Assembly: GCA_030728245.1 (NCBI GenBank) | Contig: JANQZX010000142.1 | Coordinates: 24,613 to 58,279, forward strand | Source of the DNA: Saprospiraceae bacterium | GTDB taxonomy: Bacteria > Bacteroidota > Bacteroidia > Chitinophagales > Saprospiraceae | DNA length: 33,667 nt | Direction: 5' to 3' | In this document: positions 9,536-17,373 of the stretch, one piece after another | How the letters are laid out: every line of letters begins with the position of its first letter | How positions within the stretch are numbered: the first letter of the stretch is position 1 | Translations under genes and position numbers: made by a program | The notes under the pieces: generated by a model | What the model was told of the DNA's origin: nothing | Seen by the model: the letters and a program-made list of their open reading frames with translations, nothing else | Databases searched by the model: none

Positions 9536-10666
9536 TCAAATACTTTTTAGCAGCGTATCGAAATCAACATGTTCAGAAATTAATTCGATGGCTCGTTTAG
9601 ATTTCCAGGGGGTACGGTTGTTGATTTTAACTTCAATTCTGCTCACTTTAACTACGGATCCATAAGTATCTAACAGCGTGGTTATCACTGGGATTTTATG
9701 GGTTTTAAGATAGGGTAGATTTAGTTCCTCAGGGTCAATCCATTTGTGTTGCCTACCATCACTGGTTATTATTACCCCTGATAAAGGCGATTTTTTTAAT
9801 CCTTTTGCGGCGGTAATCGTTTTAATTTTTTTGAGAGCCTCGCCAATTCTTTTAATACTGGTTACTAAAAGAAGATTTTCAGTAGCGGCAAATTCCTCAG
9901 CGTCAATTAATGAACCTGCAATAAAATCTTCAATTCGGTTATTCATGTATTCCTCATTTAAAACAACTCTTCCCTCTACGGCCTGTCTGATAGCTTCCAT
10001 TATGGGCAGGGAAAGGGATTGTTCGTAAGGTAATACCCCCAATAATTTTAAATTTAACTGTTTAAGCTTTATATTAAGATAGTGTTCAATTTCTTCCTTT
10101 TTTTCTGGTTTTACCTTATTTACAATGACCCCAAGAATGGGTACATTTTCTTCTCTAAATAAAGATAAATTCATATTTAGCATGTCAAGAGTGCTACCAA
10201 TACCTCCCTCAACCACCATTATTACCCCTGCATTTAATAATTTGGCTACCCGGGCATTAGATAAATCTACAATGCTCCCTACGCCTGGATGACCAGTACC
10301 TTCATAGACTACGATATCATATTGCTCGCTCAACTCATTGTGAGCATTCATCAATTTTTCTTCAAAATTGAATTTTTCAGGATTATCAAGAAATTCTTTA
10401 GTAACTCCTCTACCTAAAATAACAGGACTATGAATTTCAGGCTTCATTCTAAATCCTATTACTTCAGAAAATAATACAGCATCTTTATCCGCAATAGTGC
10501 CATTCAAGGAAATATATTTTTGACCAACAGGTTTGCAATAGCCTGTATTGTAGCCTTTAGCCAATAAATTTGCTACAATACCTAATGTGCAGGTTGTTTT
10601 ACCAACGTGCTGACTTGATGCCGCAACATATATGTACTTACAAGAAATTCCGTCTAACTGTATCAT
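9536..10666 (-). CDS. BioD-like P-loop ATPase with DRTGG domain
   Basis: The 376-residue protein has an N-terminal dethiobiotin-synthetase-like P-loop domain with the loop ASSQHVGKTT (residues 16-25), KPVGQK, the D-E-like YEGTGHPGVGSIVDLSNARVA segment and NKVKPEK (base-recognition NK-D-like). The C-terminal portion (about 225-350) is a DRTGG domain, recognisable from LLVTSIKR, SGVIITSDGR and the IPVITTLLDTYGSV block. This architecture (COG0857-like) is the N-terminal half of long phosphotransacetylases, but the Pta catalytic domain is absent here. It is therefore not a phosphotransacetylase, and I do not think it is biotin biosynthesis, since no bio genes are near. A regulatory or metabolite-sensing ATPase is the best guess. 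It heads the operon with purB and diverges from topA. Confidence 0.85.
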   Translation of the reverse strand: MIQLDGISCKYIYVAASSQHVGKTTCTLGIVANLLAKGYNTGYCKPVGQKYISLNGTIADKDAVLFSEVIGFRMKPEIHSPVILGRGVTKEFLDNPEKFNFEEKLMNAHNELSEQYDIVVYEGTGHPGVGSIVDLSNARVAKLLNAGVIMVVEGGIGSTLDMLNMNLSLFREENVPILGVIVNKVKPEKKEEIEHYLNIKLKQLNLKLLGVLPYEQSLSLPIMEAIRQAVEGRVVLNEEYMNNRIEDFIAGSLIDAEEFAATENLLLVTSIKRIGEALKKIKTITAAKGLKKSPLSGVIITSDGRQHKWIDPEELNLPYLKTHKIPVITTLLDTYGSVVKVSRIEVKINNRTPWKSKRAIELISEHVDFDTLLKSI

Positions 10667-10683
10667 TTTTCATAAGATTTGAA

Positions 10684-10742
10684 AATGTCAAAATTGATTC
10701 CCCTTAAATTTAAGGCTAAATTTCATAGATTAATTTGACATT
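10684..10742. repeat. Nested inverted repeats between the BioD-like gene and topA
   Basis: AATGTCAAA (10684-10692) and its exact reverse complement TTTGACATT (10734-10742) flank a 14-base perfect palindrome, CCTTAAATTTAAGG (10702-10715). The right copy overlaps the -33 element of the topA promoter. The two structures have slightly different centres. This could be an operator, but no regulator is known for it. Confidence 0.45.
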
Positions 10743-10766
10743 ATTATTTTTTTTACGATACTTTTG
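10734..10766 (+). promoter_or_regulatory. Candidate promoter for topA
   Basis: A -33 TTTG (10734-10737) and a -7 TACTTTTG (10759-10766) are separated by 21 bases, at the long end of the accepted range. The -7 box ends 43 bases before the ATG at 10810. Confidence 0.55.
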
Positions 10767-10809
10767 GGGTTTATTTGAAAAAATCAATTCTTGAAGATAA
10801 AATTTTATT

Positions 10810-13359
10810 ATGCCCAAACACCTTCTTATTGTCGAGTCACCAGCAAAAGCTAAAACCATTGAAAAATTTCTGGGTGGCGATTTTACTGTTAAATCAAGTT
10901 ATGGACATATCAGAGATTTAGAAAAAGGAAATAGTGCAGTGGACGTTTCGATGGACTTTAAACCACACTACATTATTTCACCTGAAAAACTTAAATTAGT
11001 AAAAGATTTAAAAGAAGCAGTTAAAAAAGTAGATGAGGTTTGGTTAGCCACGGACGAAGACCGGGAGGGAGAGGCCATTTCCTGGCACTTATGTGAGGTC
11101 TTGAATTTAGACGTGCATAAAACCAAGAGAATAGTTTTTAGAGAAATAACAAAACAAGCGATTACAAAAGCTATTCAATCTCCTAGAAATTTAGATTTAA
11201 ATCTTGTAAATGCTCAACAAGCCAGAAGAATTCTCGACAGATTAGTTGGATTTGAACTTTCAGAAATTTTATGGCGAAAAGTAAAGGGTAAATTATCTGC
11301 CGGAAGAGTTCAATCGGTTGCGGTAAAGTTAATTGTTGAGAAAGAAAGAGAAATTAATCAATTCAACTCCGAACTATTTTTTAAAGTGGAGGCTTTCTTT
11401 TCTGTTTATAATGAACAAGGGAAATCAATCTTATTAAAATCAGAACTCACCAATAAACTACAGGGTATTGCAAAGGCAAATGATTTTTTAATGTCTTGCG
11501 TAGGTGCTCAATATACTATCCAATCTATTGAAGTTAAGCCATTGTCAAGAAAACCTGCAGCTCCATTTACTACATCAACCCTTCAACAAGAGGCGAGTAG
11601 AAAACTAGGTTTTTCGGTAACGCGTACTATGATCATAGCTCAAAAACTATATGAGGCAGGACATATATCTTACATGAGAACAGATTCAACGAGTTTAAGC
11701 GAACAAGCTATCCTGGCAATTGAACATGAAATAGTACAATCATTTGGTGCAAAGTATTCAACGCCAAGGAGATATAAAAGTAAATCAGCGAATGCTCAGG
11801 AAGCGCATGAAGCTATCAGACCTACCTATTTTGAAAAATCTCAAATTACGGGTGATAGAGATGAAGCAAGATTATATGAGTTAATCTGGAAGAGGGCAAT
11901 GGCGTCTCAAATGGCTGAGGCATTATTAGAAAAAACTCAAGTTAAAATAGGTATATCTACGGTACCAAAAGCGGTGTTCTTAGCTGAAGGGGAAGTCCTT
12001 AAGTTTGATGGATTTCTAAAACTTTATCTCGAATCTAATGACGACGATGAAGAAGATGAAGTAAAAGGAATGCTTCCTCCACTTAAAGTGGAGCAGGTGT
12101 TGCCCCTGAGTGAAATGAAAGCAACAGAAAGGCAAACGAGAGGTCCTTCAAGATATTCTGAGGCTGGTTTAGTTAAAAAATTAGAGGAACTTGGTATAGG
12201 AAGACCCTCTACGTATGCTCCCACCATAAGTAAAATCATGGAAGAAGGCAGGGGATATGTTGTTAAAGAATCAAAAGATGGTACAGAACAGATTTTTCAA
12301 GTACTGAAGCTTGAGAATGATAAGATATCGCAACATTCTCTAAAAGAAAATACTGGTTCTTTTAAAAACAGACTGGTACCAACCGATATGGGTATTACGG
12401 TGGCAGATTTTTTGGATGAGAATTTTGTGGAAATCATGAATTATTCATTCACCGCTGAAATAGAAGAAAGGTTCGATGCCGTCGCTTTGGGTAAAATTGC
12501 ATGGACCAAAATGTTGAAAGATTTTTATTTCCCTTTTCATGATCTTGTGGTTCAAACGATGGAAAGTGCTACCAGACCAACCCGCGAGAGAATTCTAGGT
12601 AAAGATCCCCTAACGGGCTTAACCATCCTTACGAGGATGACACGTGTAGGCCCAGTGGTTCAAATGGGGACTCCTGATGAATTAGGTCCAGAAGGCAAGC
12701 CAAAATATGGAAATTTAGTGGCTGGCCAATCTATCGAAACCCTTACTTTTGAAGAAGCTTTACTTCTTTTCTCTCTTCCCCGTGACTTGGGAACCTATTT
12801 GAATGAAAAAGTGTCTATCGGAAAAGGTAAGTTTGGTCCTTATGTTAAATTTGGAGAGAAATTTATCTCTATTCCCAGAACATCAGATCCTTTTACTATT
12901 ACTATAGATGAGGCTCAAAGTCTCATTGACCAAAAAGAAAAAGAAGATGCTCCCGTTCATCATTATCAAAATGAACCAGTAACTAAAGGGAAAGGTCGTT
13001 TCGGTCCATTTTTAAAATGGAAAAAATATTTTATAAATATTCCTAAAAAATATAATCCAGATACCATTTCTGTAAAGGATATGGACGAACTTATTTCTGC
13101 TAAAATTAATAAGGAAAATAGTAGATTTATATTGCTATGGGAATCAGATCATATTAGCGTGGAAAGAGGTCGTTGGGGGCCATTCATCCGATTTAAAAAG
13201 GAAATGATTTCTTTTCCAAAGACAGATGGCATTAAAATAGATGATGAACAAGCAGCGTTGTTTGACCTAGATTCTATTAAGAAAATTATTGAAAAACAAA
13301 TTCCTGACGCTTTTAAAACTAAAATTGCCACGAAAAAAACTAAAGCAAAAAAAACATAA
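10810..13359 (+). CDS. topA: DNA topoisomerase I (type IA)
   Basis: TopA relaxes negative supercoils. The 849-residue protein begins MPKHLLIVESPAKAKTIEKF (Toprim, Glu9), continues with TDEDREGEAI (Asp82, Asp84), and has the active tyrosine Tyr288 in SYMRTDST. GIGRPSTYAPT and the KLSAGRVQS block are also present. The C-terminus has no zinc-ribbon cysteines. Instead there are about four Toprim C-terminal repeats (Toprim_Crpt), recognisable from the cores GKGKFGPYVKFG, GKGRFGPFLKW and ERGRWGPFIRF, and a lysine-rich tail. This is the usual Bacteroidota form. The ATG is supported by the family start and by an upstream promoter. The DUF3467 gene follows after 2 bases and is probably cotranscribed. 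Confidence 0.98.
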   Translation: MPKHLLIVESPAKAKTIEKFLGGDFTVKSSYGHIRDLEKGNSAVDVSMDFKPHYIISPEKLKLVKDLKEAVKKVDEVWLATDEDREGEAISWHLCEVLNLDVHKTKRIVFREITKQAITKAIQSPRNLDLNLVNAQQARRILDRLVGFELSEILWRKVKGKLSAGRVQSVAVKLIVEKEREINQFNSELFFKVEAFFSVYNEQGKSILLKSELTNKLQGIAKANDFLMSCVGAQYTIQSIEVKPLSRKPAAPFTTSTLQQEASRKLGFSVTRTMIIAQKLYEAGHISYMRTDSTSLSEQAILAIEHEIVQSFGAKYSTPRRYKSKSANAQEAHEAIRPTYFEKSQITGDRDEARLYELIWKRAMASQMAEALLEKTQVKIGISTVPKAVFLAEGEVLKFDGFLKLYLESNDDDEEDEVKGMLPPLKVEQVLPLSEMKATERQTRGPSRYSEAGLVKKLEELGIGRPSTYAPTISKIMEEGRGYVVKESKDGTEQIFQVLKLENDKISQHSLKENTGSFKNRLVPTDMGITVADFLDENFVEIMNYSFTAEIEERFDAVALGKIAWTKMLKDFYFPFHDLVVQTMESATRPTRERILGKDPLTGLTILTRMTRVGPVVQMGTPDELGPEGKPKYGNLVAGQSIETLTFEEALLLFSLPRDLGTYLNEKVSIGKGKFGPYVKFGEKFISIPRTSDPFTITIDEAQSLIDQKEKEDAPVHHYQNEPVTKGKGRFGPFLKWKKYFINIPKKYNPDTISVKDMDELISAKINKENSRFILLWESDHISVERGRWGPFIRFKKEMISFPKTDGIKIDDEQAALFDLDSIKKIIEKQIPDAFKTKIATKKTKAKKT

Positions 13360-13361
13360 CC

Positions 13362-13700
13362 ATGTCAAAATTAAACGAAAATCTGGATAATCAAGAAGTA
13401 ATGGAAAACTCAATGAATATTGAGTTGTCAGAAGAAATTGCAGAAGGTATTTATTCGAATCTGGCAGTTATTTCTCACAGTAATGCTGAATTTGTAGTAG
13501 ATTTTATATTACTTGTTCCTAATGTACCTAAAGCTAAGGTTAAATCAAGAATTATTTTGACGCCTCAACACGCCAAAAGATTGTTAGGTGCAATGGCGGA
13601 TAATATTAAAAGGTATGAGCAACAATTTGGTGAAATTGTTGACCCTAATGCTAATAATTATATCCCGCCAATGCACTTTACAACGAGAGGAGAAGCTTAA
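13362..13700 (+). CDS. DUF3467 protein
   Basis: This 112-residue cytoplasmic protein has the DUF3467 core nearly complete: EEIAEGIYSNLAVISHSNAE, then FVVDFILLVP.VPKAKVKSRIILTP, and QHAKRLLGAMADNIKRYEQQFG. No signal peptide or membrane segment is visible. The biochemical function of the family is not known to me. The sequence suggests a small beta-rich fold, often found next to RNA polymerase or nucleic-acid genes in this phylum. It starts 2 bases after topA and is presumably translationally coupled to it. The last four bases overlap the 3' end of the convergent FKBP gene. Confidence 0.88.
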   Translation: MSKLNENLDNQEVMENSMNIELSEEIAEGIYSNLAVISHSNAEFVVDFILLVPNVPKAKVKSRIILTPQHAKRLLGAMADNIKRYEQQFGEIVDPNANNYIPPMHFTTRGEA

Positions 13701-14152
13701 TTGGAAAAGGCCAATAATTCTATTTCAAAGATTAAAACGCTTCTTCCTGGAATACCACCTGAACCAAACTGTCCATATCCAAGATTTGATGGTATGATAA
13801 AAGTTCCTTTTCCTCCTTTTTTAAGTAAAGGAATAGCTATTCTCCATCCAGGAATAAGACTTGTCAGTTGAAATGTAGCCGATTTACCTGTCCCTGTTTG
13901 ATCGAATACAGTGCCGTCCATAAGCGTTCCTTTATACCTTACCTCTACTGTTGCCGTTGGGGAAGGGTTATTCCCTACACCAGTGTTGATAATGTTGTAG
14001 TGGATGCCACTTGGATCTTTGGTCATGGTTAATTTATTAGTGGTCAGGTAGTTTACAATTACTTCCTGATCTACCATATCCTGATCAACCACTTCTTTTG
14101 TACATGAAGAAAAAAGAAAGGTCAACAGAAATAAAAATCCTACTTGTTTCAT
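13697..14152 (-). CDS. FKBP-type peptidyl-prolyl isomerase, lipoprotein
   Basis: The 151-residue protein has a lipoprotein signal (MKQVGFLFLLTFLFSSC, lipobox S-S-C at Cys17) and one FKBP domain. Recognisable FKBP segments are VEVRYKGTLMDGTVFDQT, the turn LIPGWRIAIPLLKKGGKGTFIIPSNLGYG, and IPGRSVLIFEIELL. The active-site aromatic and acidic residues (Tyr, Asp, Phe/Trp) are present in these blocks. It should catalyse cis-trans proline isomerisation in proteins crossing or sitting in the periplasm. It has its own candidate promoter upstream. The spacer to the divergent PolX-like gene is only 32 bases. Confidence 0.93.
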   Translation of the reverse strand: MKQVGFLFLLTFLFSSCTKEVVDQDMVDQEVIVNYLTTNKLTMTKDPSGIHYNIINTGVGNNPSPTATVEVRYKGTLMDGTVFDQTGTGKSATFQLTSLIPGWRIAIPLLKKGGKGTFIIPSNLGYGQFGSGGIPGRSVLIFEIELLAFSN

Positions 14153-14166
14153 ATATATATTTTTTA

Positions 14167-14196
14167 CAAAAGTAAATAATTTCCATGACTAACAAA
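14167..14196 (-). promoter_or_regulatory. Candidate promoter for the FKBP lipoprotein
   Basis: On the minus strand, -33 TTTG (14196-14193) and -7 TACTTTTG (14174-14167) are separated by 18 bases. The -7 box ends 14 bases before the ATG. The -33 box lies inside the first codons of the divergent PolX-like gene. Confidence 0.58.
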
Positions 14197-15837
14197 GAAA
14201 TTGCACAGACATTCCAGCTTTTGTCAAATCTTATGGAATTACACGATGGAGACCCATTTCGTATCAAATCTTATCAATTTGTTTACCAAACTATAAGAAA
14301 TTTAGACGTTTCTCTTGTCGATTTACCCCAGTCAGAAATAGCTAAAATTAAGGGCATAGGTAAATCTATTGCCTTACAATTGGTCGAGCTGCTAAACACT
14401 GGCAGTTTAACTTCACTAAATAATCTTTTAGAAATAACCCCACCTGGCATTCTGAAATTATTGAAAATAAAAGGTTTTGGGCCTAAAAAAATCAAACAAC
14501 TCTGGTCTGAACTTGGCACTGAAACGCCAGGCGAACTTCTTTATGCTATTCAAGAAAATAGATTACTTGCCTTAAAGGGATTTGGTCAAAAATCTCAGGA
14601 TGAACTACATAAACAGATTCTGTTTTTGTTGCATCATGATAATCAATTTTTATACCCTGAATTATTACAAGAAGCCAACGAATTATTAGGTTCCTTTACA
14701 TCACTTCATTCAACTATTGTTATCGAATTAACGGGCGATTTGAAAAGGAAGTTACCTTACTCAAAATCTATTGAGTTTCTTTTAGACGGGTCACCAGATA
14801 GGCACCTATTTGACGACTTAGCCGATGTGAGTGAGGTGGAATTAAAGGAAGATAGTATCACCGCTATCTGGAAAGGATTTTACAAAGTTGTTTTTTATTT
14901 TTCAAACGGAGCAAAATTCGGAAATAAATGGATGGTTCATACAGGCAGTAATACCTTTATAAAAAGTTTATCTGTCGATCTTTTAGCTCCAGATACGCCT
15001 GATTTTAAAACAGAGGATGAGGTATTTTCATCTTTAAAATTGAAGGTTATTCCTCCGGAAGTCAGAGAATATCCAATACATGATATTCTGAACCCTAATG
15101 TTTTAGATAATTTAATAACCTTAGATGATATAAAGGGAGTGGTTCATTCTCATTCTTTATATAGTGATGGCTCTAATACTATAGCTCAAATGGCATCTGT
15201 ATCTCAACAAAGTGGATACTCCTATTTAGTTATGACCGACCATTCACAGGCAGCATTTTATGCTAATGGATTGAAATGGGATAGAATTATTCAACAACAA
15301 CAAGAGATTGATAAGCTAAATAAGGAAAATCCAGGTTTCACCATACTCAAAGGCATTGAATGTGATATTTTATCCAATGGTGATTTAGATTATACCCATG
15401 AAATTCTCTCAACTTTTGACGTTATTATCGCCTCTATCCATAGTATTTTAAAAATGGATGAAGAGAGGGCAATGTCCAGAATAATTAAGGCTATTGAAAA
15501 TCCTTTTACACATATATTGGGTCATCCAACGGGTAGATTATTACTTTCGAGGCCTGGTTACCCCTTAGATATGAAAAAAGTGATAGATGCTTGCAGTGCC
15601 AACAAAGTAGCTATTGAACTTAATGCAAATCCGAGAAGATTAGATCTTGACTGGCAATGGATTCCTTATGCAATGGATAAAAATGTATTTATTTCTATTA
15701 ATCCGGATGCTCACTCTTTAAAAGGAATTGACGACATTAAGTATGGCGTGAATATGGCCAGGAAAGGAAAATTGCAAAAGGGACTTTGTTTAAATGCCTG
15801 TGATGTATCTACTTTTTTAGACAGAATAAAAAAGTAA
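14185..15837 (+). CDS. polX: PolX-like protein: HhH, degenerate polymerase palm, intact PHP domain
   Basis: The 550-residue protein has the PolX architecture: an N-terminal helical 8-kDa-like domain with helix-hairpin-helix motifs (KIKGIGKSIA, KIKGFGPKKI, LKGFGQKS; about 50-140), a palm/thumb region (about 170-280), and a C-terminal PHP domain (about 315-550). PHP metal ligands are visible: HSHS (321-324), Asp362-His363 (TDHS), Glu392 (GIEC), His419 (SIHS), His447 (GHPTGR) and the final NPDAH (506-510). The polymerase motif of family X (K-D-L-D) reads K-S-I-E (194-197), and the third aspartate position (VDFR in Bacillus PolX) falls in VVFYF (235-239) with no acid. Polymerase activity is therefore doubtful, while PHP nuclease or phosphatase activity is likely retained. 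The family normally acts in base-excision repair. It is monocistronic, with no clear promoter motif upstream. Confidence 0.9.
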   Translation: MTNKEIAQTFQLLSNLMELHDGDPFRIKSYQFVYQTIRNLDVSLVDLPQSEIAKIKGIGKSIALQLVELLNTGSLTSLNNLLEITPPGILKLLKIKGFGPKKIKQLWSELGTETPGELLYAIQENRLLALKGFGQKSQDELHKQILFLLHHDNQFLYPELLQEANELLGSFTSLHSTIVIELTGDLKRKLPYSKSIEFLLDGSPDRHLFDDLADVSEVELKEDSITAIWKGFYKVVFYFSNGAKFGNKWMVHTGSNTFIKSLSVDLLAPDTPDFKTEDEVFSSLKLKVIPPEVREYPIHDILNPNVLDNLITLDDIKGVVHSHSLYSDGSNTIAQMASVSQQSGYSYLVMTDHSQAAFYANGLKWDRIIQQQQEIDKLNKENPGFTILKGIECDILSNGDLDYTHEILSTFDVIIASIHSILKMDEERAMSRIIKAIENPFTHILGHPTGRLLLSRPGYPLDMKKVIDACSANKVAIELNANPRRLDLDWQWIPYAMDKNVFISINPDAHSLKGIDDIKYGVNMARKGKLQKGLCLNACDVSTFLDRIKK

Positions 15838-15897
15838 AATTAACCGTCTATTAACAAAATAAATAGCTTGCCATACTAAGAATTGAATAATTGTACC

Positions 15898-15905
15898 TAT
15901 TTTTG
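15898..15905 (+). promoter_or_regulatory. Candidate -7 element for the DUF1573 gene
   Basis: TATTTTTG fits TAnnTTTG and ends 34 bases before the ATG at 15940. No -33 element at good spacing is seen. The rest of the 102-base spacer (15838-15939) shows nothing else I recognise. Confidence 0.45.
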
Positions 15906-15939
15906 CGGCTGATTTTAGTTTTATTAAATTTTAAAAAAA

Positions 15940-16452
15940 ATGAATATGAACAGAAATAGTTTTTTCCTGATGTTATTTGTTTCATCAAGTATTTTAGTAA
16001 GCTGTGATTCAAAAAGTGATGTTAGAGATGCTGCAAAGGATAGCCTAAATCCAGAGGCTAGTGCGATGACAGCTACTGCTACAGACCCTTCAGCTATGTC
16101 TTCAGAGGCACCAACCGGTCCTACAACAACAGTAAGTTTTTCAGAAGAAAGATTTAACTTTGGAACAGTGGCTGCGGGTGAAAAGGTTCAGCATAATTTC
16201 AAAATTAAAAATACGGGTAAAGAACCATTAATTATTACTAATGCAAGTAGTAGTTGTGGTTGTACTGTGCCGGAATGGCCAAAAGAACCAATTGCTCCAG
16301 GTAAATCAGGAGAAATAAAGGTTGTTTTTGATAGCAATGGTAAAAGTGGTGCTCAAAGTAAAAGAGTTACTATCGTTTCTAATACAAATCCACCAGAATC
16401 TTTTCTTTACTTGGAAGGAGATGTTTCAGGCGGTGCTCCTCAAGGAAATTAA
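15940..16452 (+). CDS. DUF1573 lipoprotein
   Basis: The 170-residue protein starts with a lipoprotein signal (lipobox L-V-S-C, Cys at about 22). A low-complexity stretch rich in Ala, Ser and Thr follows (about 25-60), then a single DUF1573 domain: FNFGTVAAGEKVQHNFKI.N.GKEPL, the CGCTVPEW cysteine pair, and APGKSGEIKVVFDS.GK.G. The DUF1573 domain is an Ig-like/ASPM-SPD-2-Hydin-type fold of unknown biochemical role, very common in Bacteroidota envelopes. An internal ATG six bases downstream is an equally possible start. The gene is followed by a strong terminator, so it is probably a single-gene unit. Confidence 0.92.
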   Translation: MNMNRNSFFLMLFVSSSILVSCDSKSDVRDAAKDSLNPEASAMTATATDPSAMSSEAPTGPTTTVSFSEERFNFGTVAAGEKVQHNFKIKNTGKEPLIITNASSSCGCTVPEWPKEPIAPGKSGEIKVVFDSNGKSGAQSKRVTIVSNTNPPESFLYLEGDVSGGAPQGN

Positions 16453-16468
16453 AAAAATCTAACCTTAT

Positions 16469-16501
16469 AAAGGGAACCTCTTACAGGGGTTCCCTTTTTT
16501 T
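16469..16501 (+). terminator. Rho-independent terminator after the DUF1573 gene
   Basis: A perfect 10-bp stem, AAAGGGAACC (16469-16478) with GGTTCCCTTT (16488-16497), has a 9-base loop and runs directly into a T tract ending at 16501. This is the clearest intrinsic terminator in the window. It ends only 5 bases before the next ATG. Confidence 0.9.
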
Positions 16502-16506
16502 ATATT

Positions 16507-17373
16507 ATGCTGAATCTATACTTATCACTCATAAAGTTTAGTCATACTGTCTTTGCTTTACCCTTCGCACTCATTGGTTTTTATCTGGCCTATTTTAAAT
16601 ATCAACCAACCGATGTTATTACTAAATTTATTTTGGTGATTTTAGCCATGGTTTTTGCCAGAAGTTCTGCTATGGCCTTTAATAGGTATGTTGACAGGGA
16701 AATTGATGCCAAAAATCCTCGGACAAAAGATCGGGAAATTCCCTCAGGTAAAATCTCAAAACAAGCGGTTATTTGGTTTATTTTACTAAGTATGTTGGGC
16801 TTTATAACTACTACTTTTTTTATAAATAAATTATGTTTTTACCTTTCTCCCATTGCATTATTAGTGATATTGGGGTATAGTTTCACGAAACGTTTCACTT
16901 GGCTTTGCCATTATGTATTAGGTTTAGGTTTAGCCCTTGCACCTATTGGCGCTTATCTCACCATTAGTGGGGAATTTGATAGTTTAACTATAATATTTGG
17001 GTGTTGTGTTTTCTTTTGGGTAGGAGGATTCGATATAATTTATGCTCTGCAGGATGCTTCCTTTGATGCTTCCTTTCAATTAAAATCGATTCCCGCACAA
17101 TTTGGCATAAGCAAGGCGATAATAATTTCAAGAATCTCCCATCTTTTATCTGCTTTATGTCTATTTTTAGGCGTTCTCTTATTGAATAAACAATACATCA
17201 GCATTGGATGGTTATCCTGGCTCGCCTTTGGTCTCTTTATTATACTGCTTATAAGACAGCACCTATTAGTTAACGATAAAGATTTATCCAGAATAAATCA
17301 GGCCTTCTTTACTACCAATGGGATGGCCAGCGTAATTTTAGGGTCATTTATTATATTGGATTTGTTTGTTTGA
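16507..17373 (+). CDS. UbiA-family prenyltransferase (possible MqnP)
   Basis: The 288-residue integral membrane protein has about eight hydrophobic helices and both UbiA Asp-rich motifs: N-R-Y-V-D-R-E-I-D (59-67) and, later, DIIYALQDASFD. It attaches a prenyl chain to an aromatic ring. The N-terminus FSHTVFALPFALIG and the PRTKDREIPSGKIS loop are those of the 4-hydroxybenzoate/MqnP-type subgroup. Because MqnD of the futalosine route is encoded 5 kb away, the likely substrate is the 1,4-dihydroxy-6-naphthoate precursor of menaquinone, as inferred for MqnP. A terminator ends 5 bases upstream, so transcription must start within or read through that hairpin. The 3' end overlaps the convergent MOSC gene by 23 bases. 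Confidence 0.9.
   Translation: MLNLYLSLIKFSHTVFALPFALIGFYLAYFKYQPTDVITKFILVILAMVFARSSAMAFNRYVDREIDAKNPRTKDREIPSGKISKQAVIWFILLSMLGFITTTFFINKLCFYLSPIALLVILGYSFTKRFTWLCHYVLGLGLALAPIGAYLTISGEFDSLTIIFGCCVFFWVGGFDIIYALQDASFDASFQLKSIPAQFGISKAIIISRISHLLSALCLFLGVLLLNKQYISIGWLSWLAFGLFIILLIRQHLLVNDKDLSRINQAFFTTNGMASVILGSFIILDLFV

Noticed and set aside
9536-10666. BioD (dethiobiotin synthase) for biotin synthesis
   Set aside because: A DRTGG domain follows, the P-loop differs from GTDTGVGKT, and no other bio gene is near.
13698-13715. Small inverted repeat ATTGG/CCAAT at the DUF3467-FKBP junction as a terminator
   Set aside because: Only 5 bp of stem and no T tract; too weak to call.
13588-13797. 69-residue plus-strand frame at the DUF3467 end
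   Set aside because: Out-of-frame overlap of a conserved gene, without signals or motifs.
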